A stretch of DNA of 7,106 nt from Phycisphaerales bacterium (GCA_030612785.1 JAUWNF010000168.1:1-7106); one strand, 5' to 3'. Positions 1 through 7,093 are shown, counted from the stretch's first letter. The notes: generated from the letters alone by a model not told the origin. Numbers and translations are program-made.

Positions 1-101
1 CTGCCCGGCATGGTTATACGTGGTTCTTTGATGACCGGTTGCGATCCAGTGGTTCGTCGTGCTAGGATGTTGGCCAGGAGTCCGGAACACCGAAGATTCC
101 G

Positions 102-107
102 GGTGAG
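102..107 (+). promoter_or_regulatory. Ribosome binding site supporting the ATG at 115
   Basis: GGTGAG, 7 bases before ATG 115, is the best-spaced Shine-Dalgarno-like sequence among the possible starts. A GAGAGAG run at 117-123 could serve ATG 136 instead, with a longer 12-base spacer. The earlier in-frame ATGs at 10, 31 and 67 would place about 40 residues of non-conserved sequence before the signal peptide and are less likely. Confidence 0.4.
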
Positions 108-114
108 CATCTGG

Positions 115-1098
115 ATGAGAGAGCTTGGCCGCCTCATGAGAACCCGGCACGCGATCTCCGCGGGCGTGCTGCTTTTGGCAGCGCTTCCAGCGTCTTGTGG
201 CGTGGGGCTCGGCGACGCAACCCGCAGGGGGCGCGAGCGCGGAGCAACCCCGGCGCCCGACGCACGCAACGTTCGCTACGGACCGCACGAACGCAACGTG
301 CTTGATCTGTGGAAGGCCAAGGTGGACCGGCCGGCGCCCCTGGTGGTCTACATTCATGGCGGGGCGTTTAGTGGCGGGGACAAGTCGCAACTGGGCGCCC
401 CTCTGCTGAAGATATGCCTGCAAGCGGGCATCTCCGTGGCCTCGATCAACTATCGTCTGTCGCAACAGGCGGCCTACCCGGCTCCGATGATGGACGCCGC
501 CCGCGCGATTCAGTTTGTGCGCTACCGGGCCAAAGAGTTCAACATCGATCCGGACAAGATCGCCGCGATGGGCAAGTCGGCCGGTGGCGGGATGTCGCTG
601 TGGCTGGCCTTGCACGACGACCTGGCCGACCCTCAGAGTGACGATCCAGTGGCACGGCAATCGACCCGCCTGGCTTGTGCCGTGGGGCTCGCCGCCCAGT
701 CGTCGTACGATCCGCGGTTCATCGAGAGGCACATCAGCGCACGGACGGCCGCACACCCGGGACTGTTGGCGCTGTTTGGGCTGAGTGCGGACCAGCTCGA
801 TACCGACAGGGCGCATGAGTTGTTCGAGGCGGCCTCGCCCATCAACCACGTGACCCCTGACGATCCCCCGGTTTTTCTGCTTTACAACGCTCCGAAGGAA
901 CTACCTGATGAGACCACGCCGGCGGCTGCGGGAATACACCACCCCAAGTTCGGCGAACTGCTCAACAAGCGGATGAAAACGGTCGACGTCGAATGCGTAC
1001 TCCGGCATCGCAGCGACTACGCCGCGCGGGGCTCGCGGCAGGCGTATGCGGAGATAATCGCGTTCCTCAAACGGCACTTCGGCGAGACAGCTTCGTAG
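115..1098 (+). CDS. Exported alpha/beta hydrolase (esterase/lipase-like)
   Basis: Probable serine esterase of the alpha/beta-hydrolase fold, hydrolysing a carboxylic ester of unknown identity. Numbered from the ATG at 115, the protein has 327 residues. A basic N-terminus and hydrophobic stretch (about residues 9-25, ending LPASCG) form a signal peptide, so it acts outside the cytoplasm. The Cys in PASC could be a lipid anchor, but Pro at -3 is atypical for a lipobox. The oxyanion-hole motif is HGGAF (residues 81-85; the family usually has HGGGF). The nucleophile is Ser155 in GKSAGG. A conserved block GIHHPKFG near residue 275 may hold the catalytic His; the acid cannot be assigned with confidence. 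The frame is open from base 10, but I chose 115 because GGTGAG lies 7 bases upstream and the signal peptide then sits at the N-terminus; ATG 136 is the alternative. From recollection, close relatives are frequent in planctomycetes. It is separated from the next gene by 166 bases. Confidence 0.85.
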   Translation: MRELGRLMRTRHAISAGVLLLAALPASCGVGLGDATRRGRERGATPAPDARNVRYGPHERNVLDLWKAKVDRPAPLVVYIHGGAFSGGDKSQLGAPLLKICLQAGISVASINYRLSQQAAYPAPMMDAARAIQFVRYRAKEFNIDPDKIAAMGKSAGGGMSLWLALHDDLADPQSDDPVARQSTRLACAVGLAAQSSYDPRFIERHISARTAAHPGLLALFGLSADQLDTDRAHELFEAASPINHVTPDDPPVFLLYNAPKELPDETTPAAAGIHHPKFGELLNKRMKTVDVECVLRHRSDYAARGSRQAYAEIIAFLKRHFGETAS

Positions 1099-1197
1099 CG
1101 ACCGGTACCCGAACACAAAAGCGGGGCGGTAAACCTCAATTCACCCCCGGACAAACGCCGATAAGCAGGCGGGGCCTTGCCAGCTTTGCACGGGGGG

Positions 1198-1211
1198 CGA
1201 AGACGTCTTCG
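1198..1211. promoter_or_regulatory. Perfect 14-bp palindrome upstream of the acyltransferase operon
   Basis: CGAAGACGTCTTCG is fully self-complementary with no central loop, so it resembles a dimeric-protein operator more than a terminator. It lies 53 bases before the ATG at 1265, in the only intergenic space (1099-1264) where the promoter of the downstream operon could be. No convincing -35/-10 pair is visible nearby. A palindrome this long is expected roughly 0.4 times by chance in a window of this size, so its role is an inference from its position. Confidence 0.3.
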
Positions 1212-1264
1212 GGGTCAGTTGAGTATGGGAGGCGGAATCGTTTTTCGCAGGGATAGTCAGAGGC

Positions 1265-2320
1265 ATGATCCGGGAGTTCTTCAAGAGCGCGGTGATCTGG
1301 TTCGTGTATTTCCCCCATGGGGCGCTGCTGCGACTCATCGGTCCACGGTGTGCCGTTCTGTACATGCGTGGCCTCACCTTCATATATTGGCTGTTTACGT
1401 TCGTGGGCGCCGCTAAGCGGATCCGCCAGGCGATGGCCCGTGTCCTTCCCGAAATCCGGCCGGATTTGCGGGTGAGCACCGTCCTCCGAAAGCACCTCGT
1501 GGTCAAACACCAGTTCTTTACGGAGTGGCACCTTTATCCCACACCCCGCGGACGTCGATTCGTGGAGCAGACGTACCGCAACTTCGAGGGGCGCGAACAC
1601 CTTGATGCCGTGCTGGCAAGAGGCCGGGGCGCCATCATCTTGTCACACCACTTCGGCATGTTCAGGATGACTACGCCTGCTCTCAAGGCGCACGGCTACG
1701 ACACCCACACCCTGGTGCTGCGGGGCACGACCTACGCAGGTCAAACGTATGGATCTGTTGCACAGGCCGTGACCGGCAAGAGGGAAAGCGTCGATGAAAC
1801 CAGCGGTCTCAACGTGATTTATCTCCGACCGGCCGCCGCCTTCCGCACGATGGTACGACTACTGAATCGCAACGGTATCGTAGCGCTCGCCAGCGACGCC
1901 ATGACCGGAACGCACTTTGTCCGGGCGCCTTTCCTGGGCGGCACGATGCTCTTCCCCACCGGACCGGCCCGCCTGGCTGCCGGCACCGGCGCGGGGATTG
2001 TCCCTACCTTCACTATGCTGGACGGTCTCACACGGCATCGCATGATTGCGCATCCACCGATTTATTGTGAAGACAAGTCCTCGGACGTGGTGGAGCGCAC
2101 GGTGCTGGCTTACGTCAAGCTCATGGAGGAATACACGCGGACCTACCCCTGGGCGTGGTGGACCTGGCGCCGGCTCGAGATCGAGAAGGACGCGGACGGA
2201 CGGGTTCGGTTCGAGGTCAGAGATGCGCCCATACAAGATGATCTGCGAAGCACCCCCGAAGTCGAACGACGGGTGCCTGCACCAACGGCTCTGAACGGTA
2301 CTCACGGCGCAACGGTTTGA
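1265..2320 (+). CDS. LpxL/HtrB-like lysophospholipid acyltransferase, copy 1
   Basis: Membrane-associated acyltransferase of the lipid A lauroyl/myristoyl transferase (LpxL, Lip_A_acyltrans) type, expected to move an acyl chain onto a lipid or glycolipid at the inner face of the inner membrane. It has 351 residues, somewhat longer than the roughly 300 of LpxL. Hydrophobic segments lie at about residues 9-25 and 35-50. The active-site region reads SHHFGMFRM (127-135): His129 fits the family's HX4(D/E) histidine, but position +5 is Arg134 rather than Asp or Glu. Downstream come D211 in SDAMTG, FLGGTMLFPTGPARLA (223-238), a TGAGIVP segment (241-247), and YPWAWWTWRR (294-303), which matches the Trp/Arg-rich end of LpxL proteins. 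The last 45 residues are variable. AGGGA (1249-1253) serves as ribosome binding site, and an in-frame stop at 1220 limits the start. The substrate is unknown; lipid A, a phospholipid or an ornithine/glycolipid are all possible. Probably the first gene of a four-gene operon. Confidence 0.82.
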   Translation: MIREFFKSAVIWFVYFPHGALLRLIGPRCAVLYMRGLTFIYWLFTFVGAAKRIRQAMARVLPEIRPDLRVSTVLRKHLVVKHQFFTEWHLYPTPRGRRFVEQTYRNFEGREHLDAVLARGRGAIILSHHFGMFRMTTPALKAHGYDTHTLVLRGTTYAGQTYGSVAQAVTGKRESVDETSGLNVIYLRPAAAFRTMVRLLNRNGIVALASDAMTGTHFVRAPFLGGTMLFPTGPARLAAGTGAGIVPTFTMLDGLTRHRMIAHPPIYCEDKSSDVVERTVLAYVKLMEEYTRTYPWAWWTWRRLEIEKDADGRVRFEVRDAPIQDDLRSTPEVERRVPAPTALNGTHGATV

Positions 2321-3268
2321 GAGAGGCCAAGCGAAACCATGTTCCGGGCACTGTTCAAGAGCGCATTTGTCTGGGTCGTGTATTTCCCGCAGGTGACGGC
2401 GCTGCGGCTCATGGGCCCGCACTGCGCGATTCTATGTACGCGCGCCCTCTCCTTCGTTTATTGGCTGATGACGTTCATCGGGGCCGCCAGGCGGACTCGC
2501 CGGGCCATGGCGCGCCTCCTTCCCGAAATCCGGCCGGACCTGCGGGTGGGCTCCGTGCTTCATCGGCATCTGGTGGTCAAGCACCAGTTCTTTACCGAGT
2601 GGCACTTGTACCCGACAGCCCGCGGGCGCCGCTTTGTGGAACGTACCTACGGTGAGTTAGAGGGGCGGGAGCATCTCGACGCCGCACTGGCCGGAGGCCG
2701 CGGCGCCATCGTCCTCGGGCATCACTTCGGCATGTTCAGGATGGCTTTGCCCGCTCTCGAGGGGCTCGGCTACAAAACGCACCACCATGTGCTGCGCGGG
2801 GCGTCCTACGCGGGCGAAACTTACGGGTCCGTGGCTCAGGCCGTACTGAGCAAGAAGGTCAACGTCGATGAGGGCAGCGGCCTGAACGTGATCTACCACC
2901 GTCCAAGCACCGCGTTCCGGACGATGGTGCGGTTGTTAAAGCAGAACGCCGTCGTGGCGCTGGCCTGCGACGGAATGACGGGTTCAGCCTTCGTGGAGGC
3001 GCCCTTCCTGGGCGGCACGATGCTCTTCCCAACGGGACCGGCCCGCCTCGCCGCGAGTACCGGGGCGGCGATTGTTCCGATGTTCTGTCTGCTCGAAGGC
3101 ATAACGCGGCACCGTTTGATCGCACACCCGCCGATGTACTGTGAAGATAAGTCACCGGATGCGGTGGAGCGAACGGTGCGGGCTTACACCAGGCTCACGG
3201 AGGAGTATACTCGGACCTATCCCTGGGCGTGGTGGACCTGGCGCCGCCTGAACGTCGCAGAGGCCTCG
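1265..3268 (+). repeat. Tandem gene duplication (two units of about 930 bases)
   Basis: Bases 1265-2194 and 2339-3268 are homologous in register, offset by 1074 bases, with no indels at protein level. Most third positions have drifted, but exact runs of about 26 bases remain, for example 2147-2172 against 3221-3246 (the YPWAWWTWRR codons). Neither the sequence upstream of each start nor the 3' tails is alike, so the duplication is not very recent. Confidence 0.75.
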
Positions 3269-3361
3269 GGCGGACAGTTTCGTTTTAACGTCTTCGATCT
3301 GCCCACCAGGGACGGGATGTACTACGCTCCGCAGCCCGCACCGCGGCTGGAGACGCCGTGA
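2339..3361 (+). CDS. LpxL/HtrB-like lysophospholipid acyltransferase, copy 2
   Basis: Tandem paralogue of the preceding gene, 340 residues, starting 18 bases after its stop with GAGAGG (2321-2326) as likely ribosome binding site. It aligns without gaps to copy 1 for about 310 residues at roughly 72% identity by hand count, and the two then diverge completely in the C-terminal tail. The same signatures occur at the same positions: KHQFFTEWHLYP (81-92), GHHFGMFRM (127-135) with His129 and Arg134 in place of the usual acidic residue, D211, the GGTMLFPTGPARLA block, and YPWAWWTWRR (294-303). Differences cluster in the N-terminal hydrophobic region, around residues 141-150 (which follow the active site), and at 171-180 and 201-220, where acyl-chain or acceptor choice could differ. 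Both copies look intact, so they probably work on different positions or chains of one substrate rather than one being a decaying duplicate. Whether they transfer acyl groups at all depends on the Arg substitution. Confidence 0.82.
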   Translation: MFRALFKSAFVWVVYFPQVTALRLMGPHCAILCTRALSFVYWLMTFIGAARRTRRAMARLLPEIRPDLRVGSVLHRHLVVKHQFFTEWHLYPTARGRRFVERTYGELEGREHLDAALAGGRGAIVLGHHFGMFRMALPALEGLGYKTHHHVLRGASYAGETYGSVAQAVLSKKVNVDEGSGLNVIYHRPSTAFRTMVRLLKQNAVVALACDGMTGSAFVEAPFLGGTMLFPTGPARLAASTGAAIVPMFCLLEGITRHRLIAHPPMYCEDKSPDAVERTVRAYTRLTEEYTRTYPWAWWTWRRLNVAEASGGQFRFNVFDLPTRDGMYYAPQPAPRLETP

Positions 3362-3392
3362 GGAGCGTCCCGGGCGGTAACTTGGGAACGCC

Positions 3393-5168
3393 ATGAGTGA
3401 AGGAAGAGACTACGTTGACGACCGAGTGACGCGGGGCACCGGCGGCGGTTTCAACCGCCCCCCGGTGCTCTTGTTGGTCGGTTGGGACGGGGCGACGCCC
3501 GCGCTGCTGGAGCGTTTCGTCCGGGCGGGCCGGTTGCCGACGGTCGAGCGGTTAATCCGGACCGGCAGCTTCCGCCACCTCCGCTCCACGATTCCGCCGA
3601 TTACCGCCTGCGCGTGGTGCAGCTTCCTTGGCGGCAGGAATCCAGGCCGGCACGGGCTGTTCGATTTCGTCACTCCGCATCGGGGCAGTTACCGGTTCGA
3701 CTACACCAATGGTGGGAAGCGCAAGGATCGTAACCGGGACCTGCTCGTGATGCTGAATCGCGCCGGTCTGCGCGTGGGATGCGTCAACGTTCCCATGACC
3801 TATCCGCCGCAGGCGCTCGACGGGTTTGTCGTTAGCGGACTGGACGCCCCGGATGAAAAGAGCGGCATTGCCCTGCCCGCCGATCTGTTCGAGCGGGCCC
3901 AGGCCAAAACCGGACCCTATCGCATCGACAATCGACACCTGGGTCACATGAAGACCGACGCCGATCGCGCCGAAGCCTTGGCCGAGTTCAAACGCATTGA
4001 GACCCTGCGCACCGACGTGACGCTCGCGATGATCGAGGAAAAACCCGTCGACGTGCTGGTCATCGTCTACAATGCGACGGACCAGGTCCAGCACCATTTC
4101 TGGCACTTGTGCGACACGGACCATCCTCAGTGTCCCGGGGCCGACACCCCGGAGGTGGCCCGCTTCAAAGACGCCATTGCGGATATCTATGCGCACTGTG
4201 ACCGTGAGTTGGGCCGGTTGCTGGAGGCCTTTCCCCACGCCAACGTCATGCTGATGTCGGACCACGGGGCGGGTCCGACCAGCGGTCCGCGCGTGCGCTT
4301 GAACAACGCACTGGCCGACGCGGGGCTGCTCACCTGGGGAAAAGCCAAGGGCGGCCTCAAAACCGACCTGATCGCCGGCGTGGATGGCTTCCTGCGGCGC
4401 ACGCTCAGCGCCAGGCAAAAAGCGGTGCTGACGCGACTGCTGCCCGGCGGACGAACCGCCATTGAGTCGATGGGTTTGCCGCCCATCGAATGGTCCCAAA
4501 CACTTGCCTTTGTGTATGAAGGGTTTACGCTGGCTCCCTGCGTCTGGATCAACCGCCGGGAGTTGTTTCCCGAAGGGACGGTTGCGCCCGGCGAGGAATA
4601 CGAGCGCACCTGTGCGCGGGTGATCGCGGCGCTAACTGAACTGAAGGACCCGCGGACGGGGGACCAGGTTATCCCGCGCGTCTATCGGTCCAGCGAGGTA
4701 TACCACGGCTCGCAGCAACCGATAGCGCCGGACCTGATCCTGGACTGGTGGGAGGGCCGGACTTTCACGATGACCAAGTCGCATCCCAAGTACACGGGCG
4801 AGCTGGTGGTGTTTTACCCGGACCCGGTGGCTGAGCCGGGGCGGGACATCACCGGAATCCACCGCCGCGACGGGGTGTGGGTGGCTTCGGGGCTGCAGCT
4901 TGCGACGCTCGGGACGGAGGCTCGACCGGCAGCCGACCTGATCGACATTGCGCCGACCACCCTGGCTTTGATGGGCTTGACTATTGCCTCCGACATTGAC
5001 GGGCAGGTGGTTGAGGAAGTCATTGCCGGACGGATCGAAGCCGGGCAGACCACCGAGGTATCCCTCCCGGCAGAGGCCGATGACGATCGCGCCGACGTCG
5101 TGAGCTACAGCGCGGCGGAGCAGGAGGTCATCCGGCAGCGCCTATCGGACCTGGGCTACCTCGAATAG
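3393..5168 (+). CDS. Alkaline-phosphatase-superfamily phosphoesterase (COG3379-like), copy A
   Basis: Predicted metal-dependent phosphodiesterase, phosphohydrolase or phosphomutase of the type I phosphodiesterase/nucleotide pyrophosphatase branch, 591 residues. Two-metal-site residues are visible in the expected order: Asp32 (GWDGAT), nucleophile Thr71 (PPITACAW), the NPGRHGLFDF block (83-92), Asp230 and His234 (ATDQVQHH), Asp290-His291 (MSDHG), and His490 (GIHRRDGVW). VPMTYPP (133-139) and SGLDAP (148-153) are further family marks. The C-terminus ends in RLSDLGYLE, as in many relatives. There is no signal peptide or membrane segment, so it should be cytoplasmic, possibly touching the inner membrane. 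The first 24 residues precede the fold and lack conservation; the start at 3393 has only a weak GGGA upstream, and a slightly later start is possible. It begins 31 bases after the acyltransferase, implying co-transcription. The substrate is unknown; a phospholipid head group or nucleotide-linked intermediate is an inference from context. Confidence 0.85.
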   Translation: MSEGRDYVDDRVTRGTGGGFNRPPVLLLVGWDGATPALLERFVRAGRLPTVERLIRTGSFRHLRSTIPPITACAWCSFLGGRNPGRHGLFDFVTPHRGSYRFDYTNGGKRKDRNRDLLVMLNRAGLRVGCVNVPMTYPPQALDGFVVSGLDAPDEKSGIALPADLFERAQAKTGPYRIDNRHLGHMKTDADRAEALAEFKRIETLRTDVTLAMIEEKPVDVLVIVYNATDQVQHHFWHLCDTDHPQCPGADTPEVARFKDAIADIYAHCDRELGRLLEAFPHANVMLMSDHGAGPTSGPRVRLNNALADAGLLTWGKAKGGLKTDLIAGVDGFLRRTLSARQKAVLTRLLPGGRTAIESMGLPPIEWSQTLAFVYEGFTLAPCVWINRRELFPEGTVAPGEEYERTCARVIAALTELKDPRTGDQVIPRVYRSSEVYHGSQQPIAPDLILDWWEGRTFTMTKSHPKYTGELVVFYPDPVAEPGRDITGIHRRDGVWVASGLQLATLGTEARPAADLIDIAPTTLALMGLTIASDIDGQVVEEVIAGRIEAGQTTEVSLPAEADDDRADVVSYSAAEQEVIRQRLSDLGYLE

Positions 5169-5246
5169 CCGAAACACGGTCCGTGGATTGGACGATGATT
5201 CCAGGGAACGCTCCGAGGTTCTCTTGAGAGAGTAGACGGACACATT

Positions 5247-6983
5247 ATGGGAACCAGGCCGCACGATCACAAGGTAGTCGTCATCGGTTGGGACGGGGCA
5301 ACGTTCGACCTGCTCGATCCATGGATCGAACAGGGCAAGCTGCCCAACCTCGCCGCCTTCCGCGCCGAGAGCACCCACGGCGGGTTACGTTCCACGATGC
5401 CGCCGTTTACCTATCCGGCCTGGACCTCGTTTCTGACGGGCAAGAACCCCGGGCGGCATGGCGTCTTCGACTTCACCGAGCGCGTGCCGGGCACGCATCG
5501 CATCCAGTTCGTCAACGCGCGCAGCGTGCGTGCGCAGACCATCTGGCGTCTGTTGAGCGATGCCGGTCACCGGGTCGCCTGCATGGGCGTGCCGGTGTCC
5601 TATCCACCTGAGGCGATCAACGGCGTGCTGATCTGCGGCTTTGACGCGCCCGGGTCCGGCAGTCGCACGGACACCAGCAGCGTTTACCCACCAGAGCTAC
5701 TCGACGAGATCCGGCAAAACGTCGGCCCCTACGTCACCTCGGCCAACATCATGCCCCTGATGAGCGAGGATCGCCACGAGGAAGCCCTCGACCTGATCCT
5801 CACGACGCTGGAGATGAAGGGCAAGACGGCGCGGTATCTGCTCGAACGAGAGCCTTGGGACGTCTTCATGGTGCTGTTCGGCGAGTCCGACCTGATCGGG
5901 CATCACTTCTGGCGTTTCACCGACCCGCACAGCCCCCTCTACTGCCACTCGGCGAGCAGCCGCGTGTCCGACGCGATCTACCAGGTCTACGCCAAGCTCG
6001 ACGAGATGCTCCCGATGCTGCTGGAGGCCTGCCCGCGAGATAGCGTGCGCTTGCTGGTGTCCGATCACGGGTTCGGTGGTTCGGGGGACCGGATCATCTA
6101 CATGAACAAGTGGCTTGCCGATGAGGGCTTCCTGACGTTCGAGGGCGGCAGCCCCAAGGGCGGGCTGACCTTCCGGGCGGTCAACACCGCCAAGTATTGG
6201 GGGTTGCGTTTTCTGCCCCCGGCGGTCAAGACCCACATCTTCCGGCGGCGCCAGGGTATCGCCAACCGCATGGAGGCCTACCTGCGCTTCGCCGGCATCG
6301 ACTGGTCCAAGACCAAGGCCTTCAGCGAAGACCTGCCCTACTTGCAGAGCATCTGGATCAACGTCAAGGGGCGCGAGCCCGAGGGGATCGTCGAGCCGGG
6401 GGGCGAGTACGACGAAGTCGTGGCCCAATTGCGCGAACGGTTAACGGCGTGGACCGACCCGATCTCCGGTGAGCAGGTCGTGGACGAAATCCTGCACCGC
6501 GACGAGGTTTATGGTGGTCCGCACGTCGCGCGCAGCCCGGACCTGCTGGTGCGCGTGAAGTATCCGGACGGCTACGCGTATCAGGGCAAGTCCTCGCGTC
6601 AATCGTCGCCGACCGCGGCGATTGAGCGGGTCAAGCTCGACGAACCCGGGGCGCAGAAATTCTACGCCTCCAAGAGCGGCAGCCATCGCGACTTCGGGAT
6701 CTTCCTGGCTGCCGGACCGATGATCCCCGGTGGCAAGAGCATCGAGGGCGCGCGCCTGATGGACGTAGCCCCCACGATCCTGTATCTACTGGGGCAGCCC
6801 GTTCCGGAGGATATGGACGGCGTGGTCCTCACGGATGCTCTGGAACCGGAGTTCGTGGCGTCGCGGCCGCTGGTATCCGGCGCGGGGGATACGCAGACGG
6901 CAGACTCGGAGGCGATCACCTACACGCCCGAGGACGAAGCCGTCATCAGTAAGCGGTTGCAGGACCTGGGCGACCTGGAGTGA
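5247..6983 (+). CDS. Alkaline-phosphatase-superfamily phosphoesterase (COG3379-like), copy B
   Basis: Second member of the same family, 578 residues, collinear with copy A but far more diverged than the two acyltransferases are from each other (about half identical over the N-terminal 68 aligned residues, lower elsewhere). All catalytic positions are kept: Asp16 (GWDGAT), nucleophile Thr55 (PPFTYPAWTSF, the usual family form), NPGRHGVFDF (67-76), Asp215 and His219 (ESDLIGHH), Asp273-His274 (VSDHG), and His480 (GSHRDFGIF). VPVSYPP (115-121) and GFDAP (131-135) match copy A. The C-terminus ends RLQDLGDLE. No signal peptide is present, so a cytoplasmic location is predicted. The gap to copy A is 78 bases, larger than elsewhere in the operon, with no clear promoter or terminator in it, so it is probably still co-transcribed. 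The ribosome binding site is weak (GACGGA, 5235-5240). The fold and metal chemistry are well supported; the substrate is not known. Confidence 0.86.
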   Translation: MGTRPHDHKVVVIGWDGATFDLLDPWIEQGKLPNLAAFRAESTHGGLRSTMPPFTYPAWTSFLTGKNPGRHGVFDFTERVPGTHRIQFVNARSVRAQTIWRLLSDAGHRVACMGVPVSYPPEAINGVLICGFDAPGSGSRTDTSSVYPPELLDEIRQNVGPYVTSANIMPLMSEDRHEEALDLILTTLEMKGKTARYLLEREPWDVFMVLFGESDLIGHHFWRFTDPHSPLYCHSASSRVSDAIYQVYAKLDEMLPMLLEACPRDSVRLLVSDHGFGGSGDRIIYMNKWLADEGFLTFEGGSPKGGLTFRAVNTAKYWGLRFLPPAVKTHIFRRRQGIANRMEAYLRFAGIDWSKTKAFSEDLPYLQSIWINVKGREPEGIVEPGGEYDEVVAQLRERLTAWTDPISGEQVVDEILHRDEVYGGPHVARSPDLLVRVKYPDGYAYQGKSSRQSSPTAAIERVKLDEPGAQKFYASKSGSHRDFGIFLAAGPMIPGGKSIEGARLMDVAPTILYLLGQPVPEDMDGVVLTDALEPEFVASRPLVSGAGDTQTADSEAITYTPEDEAVISKRLQDLGDLE

Positions 6984-7009
6984 TGCGGGGGTGTGACCAA
7001 TCTTTGCGG

Positions 7010-7025
7010 CACCAGGCGTCTGGTG
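7010..7025. repeat. Small hairpin downstream of the operon
   Basis: CACCAG (7010-7015) and CTGGTG (7020-7025) are perfect 6-base arms around a 4-base loop, 26 bases after the last stop codon. It lies immediately before the larger inverted repeat. It may contribute to transcript ending or 3'-end stability, but there is no T-run after it. Confidence 0.4.
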
Positions 7026-7029
7026 ATCC

Positions 7030-7086
7030 GAGCCCAGAGCGCAAGCGACGGGTCGAACGGTTTCCCGTCACTTGCGCTCCGGACTC
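7030..7086. repeat. Large imperfect inverted repeat (23-base arms, 11-base loop)
   Basis: Arms at 7030-7052 and 7064-7086 match at 20 of 23 positions around the loop 7053-7063; the inner 16 bases contain a single mismatch. It starts 46 bases after the stop of the last gene. No T-run follows on either strand, so it is not a standard intrinsic terminator, although it could still end or protect the operon transcript. All three mismatches are C-A on the plus strand, so a minus-strand RNA would be fully paired with three G-U wobbles. The core GAGCGCAAGCGACGGG resembles intergenic palindromes I recall as dispersed in planctomycete genomes, which would make this a REP-like element; that is recollection, not a search. 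Confidence 0.65.
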
Positions 7087-7093
7087 CAGCCGC

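Noticed and set aside
10..114. N-terminal extension of the hydrolase from the ATG at 10
   Set aside because: The extra residues precede a clear signal peptide and show no conserved features; starts at 115 or 136 fit better.
1099..1264. Riboswitch or small RNA between the hydrolase and the acyltransferases
   Set aside because: I saw only the short palindrome and weak 4-base stems; nothing resembles a known riboswitch core.
1859..2422. Minus-strand open frame spanning the junction of the two acyltransferases
   Set aside because: It overlaps both conserved genes, and the similar antisense frame at 1136-1600 arises from the same duplicated sequence read backwards.
3552..4499. Long minus-strand open frame (315 codons) opposite the first phosphoesterase
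   Set aside because: It lies wholly inside a gene with clear catalytic motifs, its translation shows no recognisable fold, and GC-rich coding DNA commonly yields such antisense frames.
5169..5246. Separate promoter or terminator between the two phosphoesterases
   Set aside because: Only 4-5-base stems (CACGG/CCGTG, CTCT/AGAG) with minimal loops and no recognisable promoter hexamers are present.
5697..6428. Minus-strand open frame (243 codons) opposite the second phosphoesterase
   Set aside because: Same reason: a shadow of a well-supported gene, with repetitive, low-information composition and no motif.
7030..7086. Canonical intrinsic terminator
   Set aside because: The stem is strong, but neither strand has a T-run after it, so only an inverted repeat with possible terminating or stabilising effect is claimed.
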